A stretch of DNA of 64,000 nt from Arcicella gelida (GCF_034931025.1 NZ_JAYGIL010000011.1:62001-126000), one strand, 5' to 3'; positions 1 to 8,643 are shown, counted from the stretch's first letter. Notes: generated by a model not told the origin, from the sequence alone. Numbers and translations are program-made.

Positions 1-699
1 ATCAGCATTTAATGTTACTTCGTGCTCAAGAATATCGCTATCTAAATTACCATTCAAATTGAAGTAAGTATGGTTAGTTAAGTTAAGAACCGTTGTTTTA
101 TCAGTTGTTGCTTTATAGTCGATTTTTAAAGCATTGTCTTTTTGTAAAGTATAAACTACTTCTACAGATAAATTTCCAGGATAACCTTCTTCGCCATCTT
201 TAGCAGTATATGTTAATTTCAAACCTGGTTCTTCACCTTCGATTGGCGTAGCTGTCCAAAGTACTTTATCAAAACCTTTTAATCCACCGTGCAAAGCATT
301 TACACCATTGTTTTGAGCTAAAGTATATTCTTTACCTTCAAGGGTAAATTTACCATTAGCAATTCTGTTGCCATATCTACCGATTAAAGCTCCGAAATAT
401 GGAACGCCTTTTACATAACCAGCTACAGAATCACAACCAAGAATTACATCTTCATATACACCTTTATTGTTTGGAGCAGTCCATGAAACGACTGTTCCAC
501 CAAAGTTAGAAATTTTTACTTCCATACCAGAAGCATTTTTCAGGGTATAAAGTTCTGTTTCTTGTCCGTCAGGTAATTTACCAAAGCTTACTTTTTCAAT
601 CATATTATTGTTGTTTTCTTTTTTTGAGGTATTGCAAGATGTCATACCGACACAAGCTAATAAGAACAAAACAGCAGCTGTTTTTACTTGTTTTTTCAT
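1..699 (-). CDS. galM: Aldose 1-epimerase (galactose mutarotase), lipoprotein, 3' end cut by window
   Basis: Interconverts alpha and beta anomers of aldoses. As the last visible gene of the arabinose operon it probably supplies the right anomer of L-arabinose or another released sugar. The 233 visible codons start with MKKQVKTAAVLFLLACVGMT and a lipobox-like TSC, so the protein is probably a lipoprotein in the periplasm or on the outer membrane. The mature part has the GalM signature: ISNFGGTVVSW, IGRYGNRIANGKF and NLTNHTYFNL, the latter around the conserved His region. The C-terminal third, with the usual catalytic Glu, lies outside the window. The family is about 340-390 aa, so roughly 110-150 residues are missing. 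The start is the ATG at 699. It is separated from the transaldolase gene by a 388-nt gap holding a large palindrome. Confidence 0.9.
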   Translation of the reverse strand, partial: MKKQVKTAAVLFLLACVGMTSCNTSKKENNNNMIEKVSFGKLPDGQETELYTLKNASGMEVKISNFGGTVVSWTAPNNKGVYEDVILGCDSVAGYVKGVPYFGALIGRYGNRIANGKFTLEGKEYTLAQNNGVNALHGGLKGFDKVLWTATPIEGEEPGLKLTYTAKDGEEGYPGNLSVEVVYTLQKDNALKIDYKATTDKTTVLNLTNHTYFNLNGNLDSDILEHEVTLNAD

Positions 700-1087
700 T
701 GTTAAATATTGTTTTTGAGTTGATTTTTAAAATTAAGTGAAATCAAATCTAAGATTATGATGGCTAATCATGCTATTGGCAAAATATAAAGTATCACTTA
801 AAAACATCATGCTTATTGTTTCATAATGTATTCAAAAATGTCATTAATTTTAAAGATTAATGACGTTTTTGAAAAATGCTGAATTAGGAGTGAGGACAAT
901 ATTTACAATTTAGAATGTTGTAGCGGCAACTCTTGCAGTTGCCACACTTGAAACGGCAACTGCAAGAGTTGCCGCTACATTATAATTAATATTGTGCCTT
1001 TTTATACTTTATCATACCAATAAAATAGATAATGATAAATCTATGTTCAATACTAACTCCTCATTCAAAACTCAGCACTCCTAACTC
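700..1087. other. 388-nt intercistronic gap, no gene seen
   Basis: No coding sequence is supported between the transaldolase and galM. The gap holds the 24-bp-arm palindrome at 920-978. It also has a weaker 9-bp inverted repeat (TTAGGAGTG at 884-892, CACTCCTAA at 1076-1084) and an AT-rich stretch just upstream of galM. The word ATTCAAAACTC near 1063 recurs, inverted or direct, around 5034 and 62453, so part of this gap is dispersed intergenic repeat sequence. Confidence 0.6.
920..978. repeat. REP-like palindrome, copy 1
   Basis: Two perfect 24-bp arms (920-943 and 955-978) are separated by an 11-nt loop. The arm begins GTAGCGGCAACTCTTGCAGT and ends TGCC. A closely related palindrome is at 21851-21905, so this is a dispersed element rather than a gene-specific hairpin. 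It is notably more GC-rich than the surrounding DNA. Here it falls inside the predicted arabinose operon transcript, where the stem could pause RNA polymerase or protect upstream mRNA from decay. Confidence 0.85.
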
Positions 1088-1747
1088 TTATAAACCAGCT
1101 GATTTCTTGTGGTCAGCTAAGAATTTAGCCAAACCGCTATCTGTCAATGGGTGATTCAATAAGGCTAAAATTGCTGAAAGTGGAGCAGTAATAACATCTG
1201 AACCTATTTCAGCACATTTCAAGATATGAACTGGATTACGAACAGAAGCTGCTAAGATTTCAGTTTCAAAGCCGTAATTATCAAAAATCAAACGGATTTG
1301 TTCGATTAATTTCATCCCATCCATTGAAATATCATCCAAACGACCCACAAATGGAGAAACATAAGTAGCACCAGCTTTGGCTGCTAATAAAGCTTGTCCT
1401 GCTGAGAAAATCAAAGTACAGTTGGTTTTAATCCCGATGCTTGAAAAATATTTGATAGCCTTGATACCATCTTTAATCATTGGAATTTTAACAACGATAT
1501 TTGGATGAAGAGCAGCTAGAGCAAGTCCTTCAGCAACCATTCCATCATAGTCAGTAGCAATTACTTCGGCAGAAATATCGCCATCAACGATATCACAAAT
1601 CGCTTTGTAATGATTGATTACATTTTCTTGTCCGCTAATATTTTCTTTAGCCATTAAGGATGGATTTGTTGTTACACCATCTAAAATACCTAAGTCATGA
1701 GCTTCTTTAATTTCAGCGAGATTGGCTGTATCGATAAAAAATTTCAT
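1088..1747 (-). CDS. tal: Transaldolase / fructose-6-phosphate aldolase family
   Basis: A small 219-aa transaldolase of the TalC/FSA-like class. It should transfer a dihydroxyacetone unit between sugar phosphates in the non-oxidative pentose phosphate pathway, in the cytoplasm. The N-terminus MKFFIDTANLAEIKEA and the motif GVTTNPSL are family hallmarks. The Schiff-base lysine is Lys87 in VVKIPM, and the C-terminus carries ADVITAP-like and HPLTDSGL-type segments. Its place downstream of araBDA makes sense, because araD delivers xylulose 5-phosphate, which must be processed by transketolase and transaldolase. Sequence alone does not separate true transaldolase from fructose-6-phosphate aldolase activity. 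Start ATG at 1747. Confidence 0.92.
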   Translation of the reverse strand: MKFFIDTANLAEIKEAHDLGILDGVTTNPSLMAKENISGQENVINHYKAICDIVDGDISAEVIATDYDGMVAEGLALAALHPNIVVKIPMIKDGIKAIKYFSSIGIKTNCTLIFSAGQALLAAKAGATYVSPFVGRLDDISMDGMKLIEQIRLIFDNYGFETEILAASVRNPVHILKCAEIGSDVITAPLSAILALLNHPLTDSGLAKFLADHKKSAGL

Positions 1748-1906
1748 AGTAAATGTTGTTTATGCTTTCGCAGGTTATCAATTATTTAATTGAATTAAAT
1801 CATTAATTGCTTTGAGTTATTTATCTAATGATTAAGTTTAGATTAAACTTGAAAAGATAGATTGATACCTCTCATAGAAAGGTACCAATACATAACCCAA
1901 TTTTAT

Positions 1907-3400
1907 TTATCTTCTATAAAACATTGAATTCCAACGCAATTCATTTTTGAATTGGTATAAATCCGTTTTATCATTAATCAAAACATATTCAATGCCTGCG
2001 ATTTCAGCAAAATCTGCATAGAATTCTTGTGTAAGTGCTTGTGAATAAACAGTGTGGTGAGCTCCACCTGCCAAAATCCACATTTGTGCTGCGGTTTTTA
2101 AGTCTGGTTTAGTTTTCCATAATACACGAGCCACAGGTAATTTTGGTAATTCAGCGGCAGGTTCGATAGCTTCTACTTCGTTTACAATTAAACGGAAACG
2201 ACCGCCCATATCAACCATTGAAGCATTCAACGCTGGACCAGCAGGAGAGTTGAATACCAAACGAACTGGGTCAGCTTTGCCACCAATACCTAATGGATGG
2301 ATTTCACAAGTTGGTTTTCCTGAAGCAATTGTAGGACAAATCTCCAACATGTGCGAACCTAATACTTGGTTATTATTTGGCGAGAAGTGGTAAGTATAAT
2401 CTTCCATAAATGAAGTTCCACCTGCCAAGCCTGCTGCCATTACTTTTGAAGTACGTACCAATACAGAAGTTTTCCAGTCGCCTTCGCCACCGTAACCGTA
2501 TCCGTCTGCCATCAAACGCTGAGAAGCAATACCCGGTAATTGAACCATTCCGTGTAAATCTTCAAAAGTATTTGTATAACCTTTGAAATTTCCTTGCGTC
2601 AAGAAAGAACGTAAACCAGCTTCAATTCTAGCAATTTCAACTAAGCTACTTCTTTGGCTACCATTTACTTTTAATGAATCCATCAAAGTATATTGCGCTT
2701 CGTATTGCTCAATCATAGCATTAATGTCAGCATCTGAAATAGCATTGATAACGCCTACTAAATCACCAACTGGATGCGTATTGACTGAATAACCAAATTT
2801 GATTTCAGCTTCTACTTTATCTCCTTCAGTAACGGCAACAAAACGCATATTATCACCAAAACGAGCGAATTTAGCACCTTGTAAATCGTTCCAACCAGAA
2901 GCAACTCTACTCCAAACATTGATTCTTTCATGAACTTCTTCATCTTGCCAGTGACCAACCACTACTTTACGAGCGATACCCATTCTTGCACCAATGAAAC
3001 CGAATTCACGGTCGCCATGGGCAGATTGGTTCAAGTTCATGAAATCCATATCGATATCAGCATACGGAATTTCAGCATTGAACTGAGTATGTAAATGACA
3101 AAGAGGCTTACGTAAAATTTTCAAGCCATTAATCCACATTTTAGATGGCGAGAAAGTGTGCATCCAACAAATTAAACCGATACATTTTGCATCAGAATTC
3201 GCTTGAATTGCCATATTGTAAATTTCCTCTGGCGTTTTTAAAACAGGTTTAAATACAACAGTTACTGGAATTTTTGAAGACTTGTTTAAAGCGTCTGCAA
3301 TAATTTTAGAGTGGTCATCTACTTGTTTAAGTGTTTCCTCTCCGTAAAGATGTTGGCTACCTGTGATGAACCAAACTTCGTTTTGTTTTAAATCAATCAT
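1907..3400 (-). CDS. araA: L-arabinose isomerase
   Basis: Converts L-arabinose to L-ribulose, the first catabolic step. The 497-aa length is typical. The catalytic and metal ligands known from E. coli AraA are recognisable: Glu306 (YGYGGEG), Glu333 (FMEDYTYHF), His350 (LGSHMLEICP) and His449 (GGAHHTVYS). It is cytoplasmic and Mn2+-dependent by family knowledge. It lies between the GH51 arabinofuranosidase and the transaldolase, all on the minus strand. A small imperfect stem-loop (1861-1889, arms ATTGATACCT/AGGTACCAAT) follows its stop, with little T-run, so transcription probably reads on to the transaldolase. Start ATG at 3400. Confidence 0.98.
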   Translation of the reverse strand: MIDLKQNEVWFITGSQHLYGEETLKQVDDHSKIIADALNKSSKIPVTVVFKPVLKTPEEIYNMAIQANSDAKCIGLICWMHTFSPSKMWINGLKILRKPLCHLHTQFNAEIPYADIDMDFMNLNQSAHGDREFGFIGARMGIARKVVVGHWQDEEVHERINVWSRVASGWNDLQGAKFARFGDNMRFVAVTEGDKVEAEIKFGYSVNTHPVGDLVGVINAISDADINAMIEQYEAQYTLMDSLKVNGSQRSSLVEIARIEAGLRSFLTQGNFKGYTNTFEDLHGMVQLPGIASQRLMADGYGYGGEGDWKTSVLVRTSKVMAAGLAGGTSFMEDYTYHFSPNNNQVLGSHMLEICPTIASGKPTCEIHPLGIGGKADPVRLVFNSPAGPALNASMVDMGGRFRLIVNEVEAIEPAAELPKLPVARVLWKTKPDLKTAAQMWILAGGAHHTVYSQALTQEFYADFAEIAGIEYVLINDKTDLYQFKNELRWNSMFYRR

Positions 3401-3446
3401 TTTAATAAATATAAAATTGGTGAACGCAAGAATGCTGTGTTGAAAT

Positions 3447-4991
3447 TTATTTTAATTCTAATACTGCTACCGAGAAAGCAGGTAATTTTACTTTCAATTG
3501 ATTTCCAGAAATAGTAGCTCCAGAAAATGCTTTTGGTTGAATTTTGTTTGGATTATCAAAAGAATTAAAATCTCTTAATTTTTCAGAAGCCAAGATTCTT
3601 CCAGAAACTGAAACATATTTAGCACCTTTCAAATCAATCGTGATTTCTTGAGGATTTTTAGGGTCAACGTTTGTTAAAGAAATGTGTGTTAAACCTTTAG
3701 CATCTTTTGAAGCCGAAACAGAAACCGCTGGTAATTTTTCTCCTTCGAACACAAAGTCATTACTTTTTACTTTGATTGGAAGTAAAGTAGCATCTTGGTG
3801 AACATTGTACATTTCCATTACGTGATAAGTAGGAGTAAGGATCATTTTCTCTTCCTTAGTAAGGATAACGGCCTGTAAAACGTTTACTACCTGTGCTAAA
3901 TTCGCCATTCTGATACGGTCTGCATGGTTATTGAAAATGTTTAAAGTAGCTCCTGCAATCATCGCATCTCTCATGGTATTTTGTTGAAACAAGAAACCAG
4001 GATTTGTTCCATTTTCTACATTGTACCAACCGCCCCATTCGTCAACAACCAATGCTACTTTCTTTTTAGGATCGTATTTATCCATTACTGCCGAATGTTT
4101 CGTTACTAATTCGTCCATCAACAAAGCTTGTTGCATAGTTTTGAAGTACTCTTTATCAGTATATTCCGTAGCAGAAGTTTTTTGTCCTTCGCCCCAGCTT
4201 AACACTGAATAATGGTGAATAGCAACCCCTTCAAGCATATTATGAGGAATGTTTTTCATCAAAGTTTCTGTCCATTTATAATCTGCATCACTTGCCCCAG
4301 AAGCTACTCTGAAAAGTCCTTTTTTATCTGTACCAGCCATGAAAGTAGCATACTGACGATAGATGTTAGCATAATAATCGGCAGTCATATTTCCTCCACA
4401 ACCCCAAGCTTCGTTACCTACACCCCAGATTGAGACATTCCAAGGTTTTTCACGACCATTCTGCTCACGTAATTTTGACATTGGACTTGTTCCAGCACCC
4501 AAGTTGATATACTGAGTCCAGTCTTTCAATTCTTGTACAGTTCCACTTCCTACATTACCTGAAATATATGGTTCAGTACCTAATAACTCGCACATATTTA
4601 AGAAGTCGTGTGTACCAAAAGAATTATCTTCAGTAACACCACCCCACCAAGTATTCACCATTGCAGGGCGTTGAGCTTTTGGTCCAATACCATCTTTCCA
4701 GTGATAAGTATCAGCAAAACAACCACCTGGCCAACGGAGGTTAGGGATTTTTAATTTTTTAAGAGCATCAATAATGTCTAATCTTACACCATCTTTATTA
4801 GGGATTTTAGTATTGTTTTCACCCACATAAAAACCACCATAGATACACGTACCCAAGTGTTCTGCAAAATGCCCATAAATGTGTTTGTTAATCGTTACTT
4901 TACCAGAATCAGCTTGCAATGTTGCTGTATTTTGAGCATTTCCTAAGAAAGAAAGTCCCAAACAAGCCACTGCCAATAGTTGTTTTTTCAT
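3447..4991 (-). CDS. Exported GH51 alpha-L-arabinofuranosidase
   Basis: Releases terminal L-arabinofuranose from arabinan, arabinoxylan or their oligosaccharides and so feeds the arabinose operon. The 514-aa protein starts with a classical signal peptide (MKKQLLAVACLGLSFLGNAQ, cleavage near residue 20), so it should act in the periplasm. GH51 catalytic residues are visible: acid/base Glu194 in GNEAWGCGG and nucleophile Glu318 in VVDEWGGWYN. RWPGGCFADTYHW is also typical of the family. The gene sits between araD and araA, unusual in being embedded between core catabolic genes. No arabinose transporter or SusC/SusD pair is in the visible part of the operon. Start ATG at 4991. Confidence 0.95.
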   Translation of the reverse strand: MKKQLLAVACLGLSFLGNAQNTATLQADSGKVTINKHIYGHFAEHLGTCIYGGFYVGENNTKIPNKDGVRLDIIDALKKLKIPNLRWPGGCFADTYHWKDGIGPKAQRPAMVNTWWGGVTEDNSFGTHDFLNMCELLGTEPYISGNVGSGTVQELKDWTQYINLGAGTSPMSKLREQNGREKPWNVSIWGVGNEAWGCGGNMTADYYANIYRQYATFMAGTDKKGLFRVASGASDADYKWTETLMKNIPHNMLEGVAIHHYSVLSWGEGQKTSATEYTDKEYFKTMQQALLMDELVTKHSAVMDKYDPKKKVALVVDEWGGWYNVENGTNPGFLFQQNTMRDAMIAGATLNIFNNHADRIRMANLAQVVNVLQAVILTKEEKMILTPTYHVMEMYNVHQDATLLPIKVKSNDFVFEGEKLPAVSVSASKDAKGLTHISLTNVDPKNPQEITIDLKGAKYVSVSGRILASEKLRDFNSFDNPNKIQPKAFSGATISGNQLKVKLPAFSVAVLELK

Positions 4992-5043
4992 CGTTTTTTT
5001 TGAGGATTTAATTGGAATAATATTTTAAAGGATGAGTTTTGAA

Positions 5044-5134
5044 TGATGAGTGAGGAGTGTTGATAAGCAGCACTTTGTTTCCCGCTATCGAAAATTTTAC
5101 TCCAAATTCATCACTCAAAACTCCTCACTCATCA
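5044..5134. repeat. 15-bp inverted repeat between araD and GH51 gene
   Basis: Perfect 15-bp arms, TGATGAGTGAGGAGT at 5044-5058 and its complement at 5120-5134, are separated by 61 nt. The downstream arm overlaps the araD stop codon at 5132-5134. Flanking words such as GAGTTTTGAATGA recur near 1060, suggesting dispersed repeat material. In the mRNA this would fold as a large stem-loop directly after araD. Confidence 0.7.
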
Positions 5135-5830
5135 GCATCCTTGACCGTAGTAGGCACTTTTACCATGCTTACGCTCGTAGTGTTTTTCGATAAGCGTATC
5201 TTTCAAGCGGTTTACTCTTGGGTTTAAAGTGCAAGTCAAATAAGCCATTTGAGCTACAGCTTCTAAAACACCCGCATTATAAACGGCTTTTTCAGCATTT
5301 TTTCCCCAAGTAAATGGAGCATGATTTCCCAAAAGTACCATCTCTACTTCTTTATAAGAGAGACCTTTTTTCTCGAAATGATTCATGATTTGGAAGCCCG
5401 TTTCGTATTCATAATCGCCTTTAATCATTTCATCACTCATCGGCGGGGCGCATGGAACATCAACTGTCAAGTGATCAGCGTGAGTAGTTCCTAAAATAGG
5501 AATATCCATTTGTGCCTGAGCGAATGAAGTAGCATAAGTAGAGTGTGTATGAACGATTGAACCAATTTCTGTCCAATGTTTATACAATACTGCGTGTGTT
5601 TTTGTGTCAGAAGAAGGGCGGAAATTTCCTTCAACTACTTTCGCATCAAAATCGCAAATCACGATTTGGTCAGCTTGTAAAGATTCGTAAGGCACACCAC
5701 TTGGTTTAATAGCAAAAACACCTTTTTCTCTATCAACCACACTTACATTTCCGAAAGTAAAAACAACTAAACCCAATTTAGGAAGTTGCATATTTGCCTC
5801 AAAACAGGCTTGTTTAATATCTTGATACAT
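5132..5830 (-). CDS. araD: L-ribulose-5-phosphate 4-epimerase
   Basis: Epimerises L-ribulose 5-phosphate to D-xylulose 5-phosphate, the last dedicated step of L-arabinose breakdown. The 232-aa length is normal for class II aldolase-fold epimerases. Zinc ligands align with E. coli AraD: His94 and His96 (HTHSTYA) and His170 (LLGNHAPFTWG), with the conserved Asp75 in SSDTKTHA. It is the second gene of the minus-strand operon, 207 nt downstream of araB, and that gap contains a 25-bp inverted repeat. Start ATG at 5830. Confidence 0.97.
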   Translation of the reverse strand: MYQDIKQACFEANMQLPKLGLVVFTFGNVSVVDREKGVFAIKPSGVPYESLQADQIVICDFDAKVVEGNFRPSSDTKTHAVLYKHWTEIGSIVHTHSTYATSFAQAQMDIPILGTTHADHLTVDVPCAPPMSDEMIKGDYEYETGFQIMNHFEKKGLSYKEVEMVLLGNHAPFTWGKNAEKAVYNAGVLEAVAQMAYLTCTLNPRVNRLKDTLIEKHYERKHGKSAYYGQGC

Positions 5831-5868
5831 GATTTAAATATGAATTATTATTGAAAGACAAAAGAAAC

Positions 5869-6006
5869 AAGAGACAAGAAGCAAGAGAAAAGAAACACGA
5901 TTTACGGCAAAACTCTCAATTCCTAAACTCTTGTGACATTTCTCTTTACTTTTTTTAATCTTACAGTCCAAAGTCCTTTAGTCTTTTCTCTTGCTTCTTG
6001 TCTCTT
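5869..6006. repeat. 25-bp perfect inverted repeat between araB and araD
   Basis: The arm at 5869-5893 begins AAGAGACAAGAAGCAAGAGA. Its exact reverse complement is at 5982-6006, with an 88-nt spacer. The arms are purine-rich on one strand and look low-complexity, but a 25-nt perfect match is far beyond chance. Transcribed as part of the araBD message it would form a long double-stranded stem. Confidence 0.85.
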
Positions 6007-6037
6007 TAATCTTATAGTCTTCAAGTCCTAAAGTCCC

Positions 6038-7684
6038 CTACAAAGTCTGCGATTCAACAAATGCTCCTAAAGCCACATATTTTTCATAAAGTTTAGCATA
6101 CAAAGCAACGTTTTCAGCAATTGGGAAGTACGTTTTATCAAAACCGTTACCCATTGCCGAAACAGCCATATTTACATCTGGATAAATTCCAGCCGCCACA
6201 GCCGCATACATTGCCGCTCCCAAAGCAGGAGCTTGTTCAGAAGTAGCAATTTTTACAGGCATATTTAATACATCAGCAAGCGTTTGCATTACAAAATCTG
6301 ACTTTTTAGCCACACCACCCATACCTACAATTTGCTTAATATCAACTCCTTCATTTTTGAAACGGTCAACAATCGCTTTTGAACCAAAACAGATGGCTTC
6401 AACCATTGCACGGAAAATGGCAGGAGCATCTGAACCCATTCCTAAGCCCATAATAGCACCTTTCAAAGCTTGGTTTGCATCAGGAGTTCTTCTACCATTT
6501 ACCCAATCTAACGCAACAACGTTCTTTTCAGAAATTGGAATCGCCGCCGCTGCTTTTGAAAGACTTACAATGATAGAATCTTCAATTTGTTGTTTGATTT
6601 CTGGAGCAATATCAGCATTTTGTACCGACCACATTGCAAGGTTTTTAAACCAAGCCAACAAGTCTCCAAAAGCAGATTGACCAGCTTCTAAACCTAACAT
6701 ACCCGGAATAATTGAGCCATCAACCTGTCCACAAATACCACGAACGAGTTTATCGCCAATTTCATCAAAAGGAGCAACCATCATGTCGCAAGTAGAAGTA
6801 CCCATTACTTTTACCAAAGTAGCCGATTCAATTTCTACGCCAACAGCACCAGCGTGAGCATCGAAAGTACCTACTGAAATGATAGTGTCGGTAGTTAAAC
6901 CTAATTTTTCAGCCCAAGCTTGGCATAAATTGCCCATTGAAACATCGGCTGTATAAGTATCTTCAAATAATCTTGAACGCAAAGCCGCCAAGCGACTATC
7001 GAATTTTCCTAAATATTCTTCCGAAGGTAAACCACCCCACGACTCATGCCACATTGCTTTATGACCAGCCGCACATCTACTTCTTTTTACTGTATCAACA
7101 TCGTTGCTTCCAATTAAAACTGAAGGAATCCAGTCGCAATGTTCCATCCAAGAATAAGCTCCGTTAGCAATACTTTCATCTTCACGTGTGATGTGTAAAA
7201 TTTTTGCCCAAAACCATTCTGATGAATAAATACCGCCTTCAAATTGCGTGTAATCTATTCCACCCCAAGTACGAGAAACCTGATTGATTTCAGCCGCCTC
7301 GTTTACTGAAGTATGGTCTTTCCAAAGTACAAACATCGCATTTGGATTTTCTTCAAAACCTGCGGTTAATGCTAATGGAATACCTGTTTTATCGACAGCA
7401 ACAGGTGTTGAGCCTGTAGTGTCAACAGAAATTCCTTTCACTGAAGCAGGATTTACTTCTGGAGCTTTCGCTAAACAATCTTTGATTGTACCTTCCAAAC
7501 CTTCAAGGTAATCTAAAGGGTGCTGACGGAATTGATTTTTTGCAGGAATACAATATTTCCCAGCTTTCCATCTTGGATAATAAAAAACAGATTGGCTGAT
7601 TTCTTTGCCGTTTGAAGTATCAATGAGTACTGAGCGAACAGAATCTGTTCCATAATCAACACCGATGACGTATTGGTTTTTCAT
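6038..7684 (-). CDS. araB: Ribulokinase
   Basis: ATP-dependent phosphorylation of L-ribulose to L-ribulose 5-phosphate; FGGY carbohydrate kinase family, 548 aa, cytoplasmic. The N-terminal nucleotide-binding signature GVDYGTDSVRSVLID (residues 8-22) and the C-terminal VGMGGVAKKSDFVMQ and EQAPALGAAMYAAVAAG segments are typical of AraB. It is the promoter-proximal gene of the arabinose operon. The 112-nt gap to araR carries a near-consensus -7 box and a palindromic operator, so it should be repressed by AraR and induced by arabinose. Start ATG at 7684. Confidence 0.97.
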   Translation of the reverse strand: MKNQYVIGVDYGTDSVRSVLIDTSNGKEISQSVFYYPRWKAGKYCIPAKNQFRQHPLDYLEGLEGTIKDCLAKAPEVNPASVKGISVDTTGSTPVAVDKTGIPLALTAGFEENPNAMFVLWKDHTSVNEAAEINQVSRTWGGIDYTQFEGGIYSSEWFWAKILHITREDESIANGAYSWMEHCDWIPSVLIGSNDVDTVKRSRCAAGHKAMWHESWGGLPSEEYLGKFDSRLAALRSRLFEDTYTADVSMGNLCQAWAEKLGLTTDTIISVGTFDAHAGAVGVEIESATLVKVMGTSTCDMMVAPFDEIGDKLVRGICGQVDGSIIPGMLGLEAGQSAFGDLLAWFKNLAMWSVQNADIAPEIKQQIEDSIIVSLSKAAAAIPISEKNVVALDWVNGRRTPDANQALKGAIMGLGMGSDAPAIFRAMVEAICFGSKAIVDRFKNEGVDIKQIVGMGGVAKKSDFVMQTLADVLNMPVKIATSEQAPALGAAMYAAVAAGIYPDVNMAVSAMGNGFDKTYFPIAENVALYAKLYEKYVALGAFVESQTL

Positions 7685-7701
7685 TGGTTAGATAATTTTT
7701 C

Positions 7702-7716
7702 GTGTCATGATGACAC
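7702..7716. promoter_or_regulatory. Probable AraR operator upstream of araB
   Basis: GTGTCATGATGACAC is a perfect 15-bp palindrome around a central G. It shares the GTGT-N7-ACAC framework with the palindrome in front of araR. It lies 18 nt upstream of the araB start. It is also about 35 nt downstream of a near-match -7 box (TACTTTTA on the minus strand, 7751-7758), a place where a bound repressor would block elongation or initiation. Binding by AraR is inferred from position and from the shared motif. Confidence 0.65.
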
Positions 7717-7796
7717 AATTAATTGTAATAAGATTAAAATTTGTTCTTGATAAAAGTAGAAAATAACCGTAATGTGAGATTAATTTTCATGGTATT

Positions 7797-8498
7797 TTAC
7801 CATTTAAAGTCAGAAATAAAGTTGTGGAAATCGTTGAAATTATTTTTGTATTTTTCAGCATCAAGTTGATAGAGCATTGCCTTTTTTGTTGCAGAATTTT
7901 CATTTTTTTCGCCAGTATCAATTAACAATCCTGTTGAAATAATTTTTCTGCTAAAATTTCTACGATCTAAGTGCATATCATAAATTGCTTCATACAACTT
8001 TTGTAATTGTGGAATCGTGAATTTTTCAGGTAATAATTCAAACCCAAGTGGGTGTAGGGCAGCTTTGTATCGTAACTGAGAAAGTGCCATATTGACCATT
8101 TTGTTATGATCAAAAATTAAATCAGGTTTATCTTTGAAATTAAACCAATAACCATTCATCGAACGAGATAACTCAGAATCATGGGCATGAATATTAATCA
8201 AAGCAAAAAAACAAACAGAAACAGTACGCTCTACAGGGTCACGAGTGATTTCCCCAAAGGCTTGAAGCTGTTCCATGTATACATTTTCAAGACCTGTTAA
8301 TTCATTCAAAACTCTTTTTGCTCCTTCTTCTAAATCCTCAGTTTCGTTTAAAAATCCTCCCATTAATGACCATTTTCCTTTTTCAGGGTCAAAGTTTCTT
8401 TTAATTAAGAGTAATTTCAATTCTTCCCCATCAAAACCAAAAATAATGCAGTCGATGGCTAATAGAATCCGAGTATCATGTGTGTATTTTTGGAGCAT
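7797..8498 (-). CDS. araR: AraR-type Nudix transcriptional regulator of arabinose use
   Basis: Predicted DNA-binding repressor with an N-terminal Nudix domain and a C-terminal winged helix, as known for Bacteroides AraR and the related NrtR family. The Nudix box (GGFLNETEDLEEGAKR followed by VLNEL) keeps the first Gly and Glu but has RV and NE where active hydrolases have RE and EE. The domain therefore probably binds a ligand rather than hydrolysing one. The winged helix falls in roughly residues 150-215 (FTIPQLQKLYEAI, RRNFSRKI). I place the start at the ATG at 8498 (MLQKYTHDTRILLAIDC, 233 aa). The longer frame to 8537 begins with GTG and would overlap the operator at 8518-8542. It is transcribed toward araB, and the two are 112 nt apart. 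Confidence 0.88.
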   Translation of the reverse strand: MLQKYTHDTRILLAIDCIIFGFDGEELKLLLIKRNFDPEKGKWSLMGGFLNETEDLEEGAKRVLNELTGLENVYMEQLQAFGEITRDPVERTVSVCFFALINIHAHDSELSRSMNGYWFNFKDKPDLIFDHNKMVNMALSQLRYKAALHPLGFELLPEKFTIPQLQKLYEAIYDMHLDRRNFSRKIISTGLLIDTGEKNENSATKKAMLYQLDAEKYKNNFNDFHNFISDFKW

Positions 8499-8517
8499 AA
8501 TTAAGAGCAAGAGTGAT

Positions 8518-8542
8518 AAATTGTGTAAATGTAACACAATTT
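8518..8542. promoter_or_regulatory. Probable AraR operator upstream of araR
   Basis: Nine-bp perfect arms AAATTGTGT (8518-8526) and ACACAATTT (8534-8542) flank a 7-nt spacer, giving the same GTGT-N7-ACAC core as the site before araB. It lies 20 nt upstream of the araR ATG and about 40 nt downstream of the -7 box at 8583-8590. This suggests autorepression by blocking transcription. Confidence 0.7.
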
Positions 8543-8582
8543 ATTTAATGCAACAAATTCTTTTAAAAAGAAAATTATCATA

Positions 8583-8590
8583 CAAATATA
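8583..8590 (-). promoter_or_regulatory. Bacteroidota -7 box for araR
   Basis: On the minus strand this reads TATATTTG, an exact match to TAnnTTTG. No clear TTG lies at the expected -33 distance. Transcription would start near 8577, giving an approximately 80-nt leader that contains the palindromic operator. Confidence 0.5.
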
Positions 8591-8643
8591 ATAAATTGAT
8601 TTCTAAAAAATTAGACCTGATTTTTAATTTGCAGTTGAATAAA

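Noticed and set aside
2583..2792. Frames opposite the arabinose genes
   Set aside because: They lie antisense to strongly conserved genes and lack any family similarity; treated as shadows, as were similar frames elsewhere.
1..8498. SusC/SusD-type polysaccharide utilisation locus
   Set aside because: The GH51 enzyme suggests arabinan use, but no SusC/SusD pair, hybrid two-component system or sugar transporter is in the visible part.
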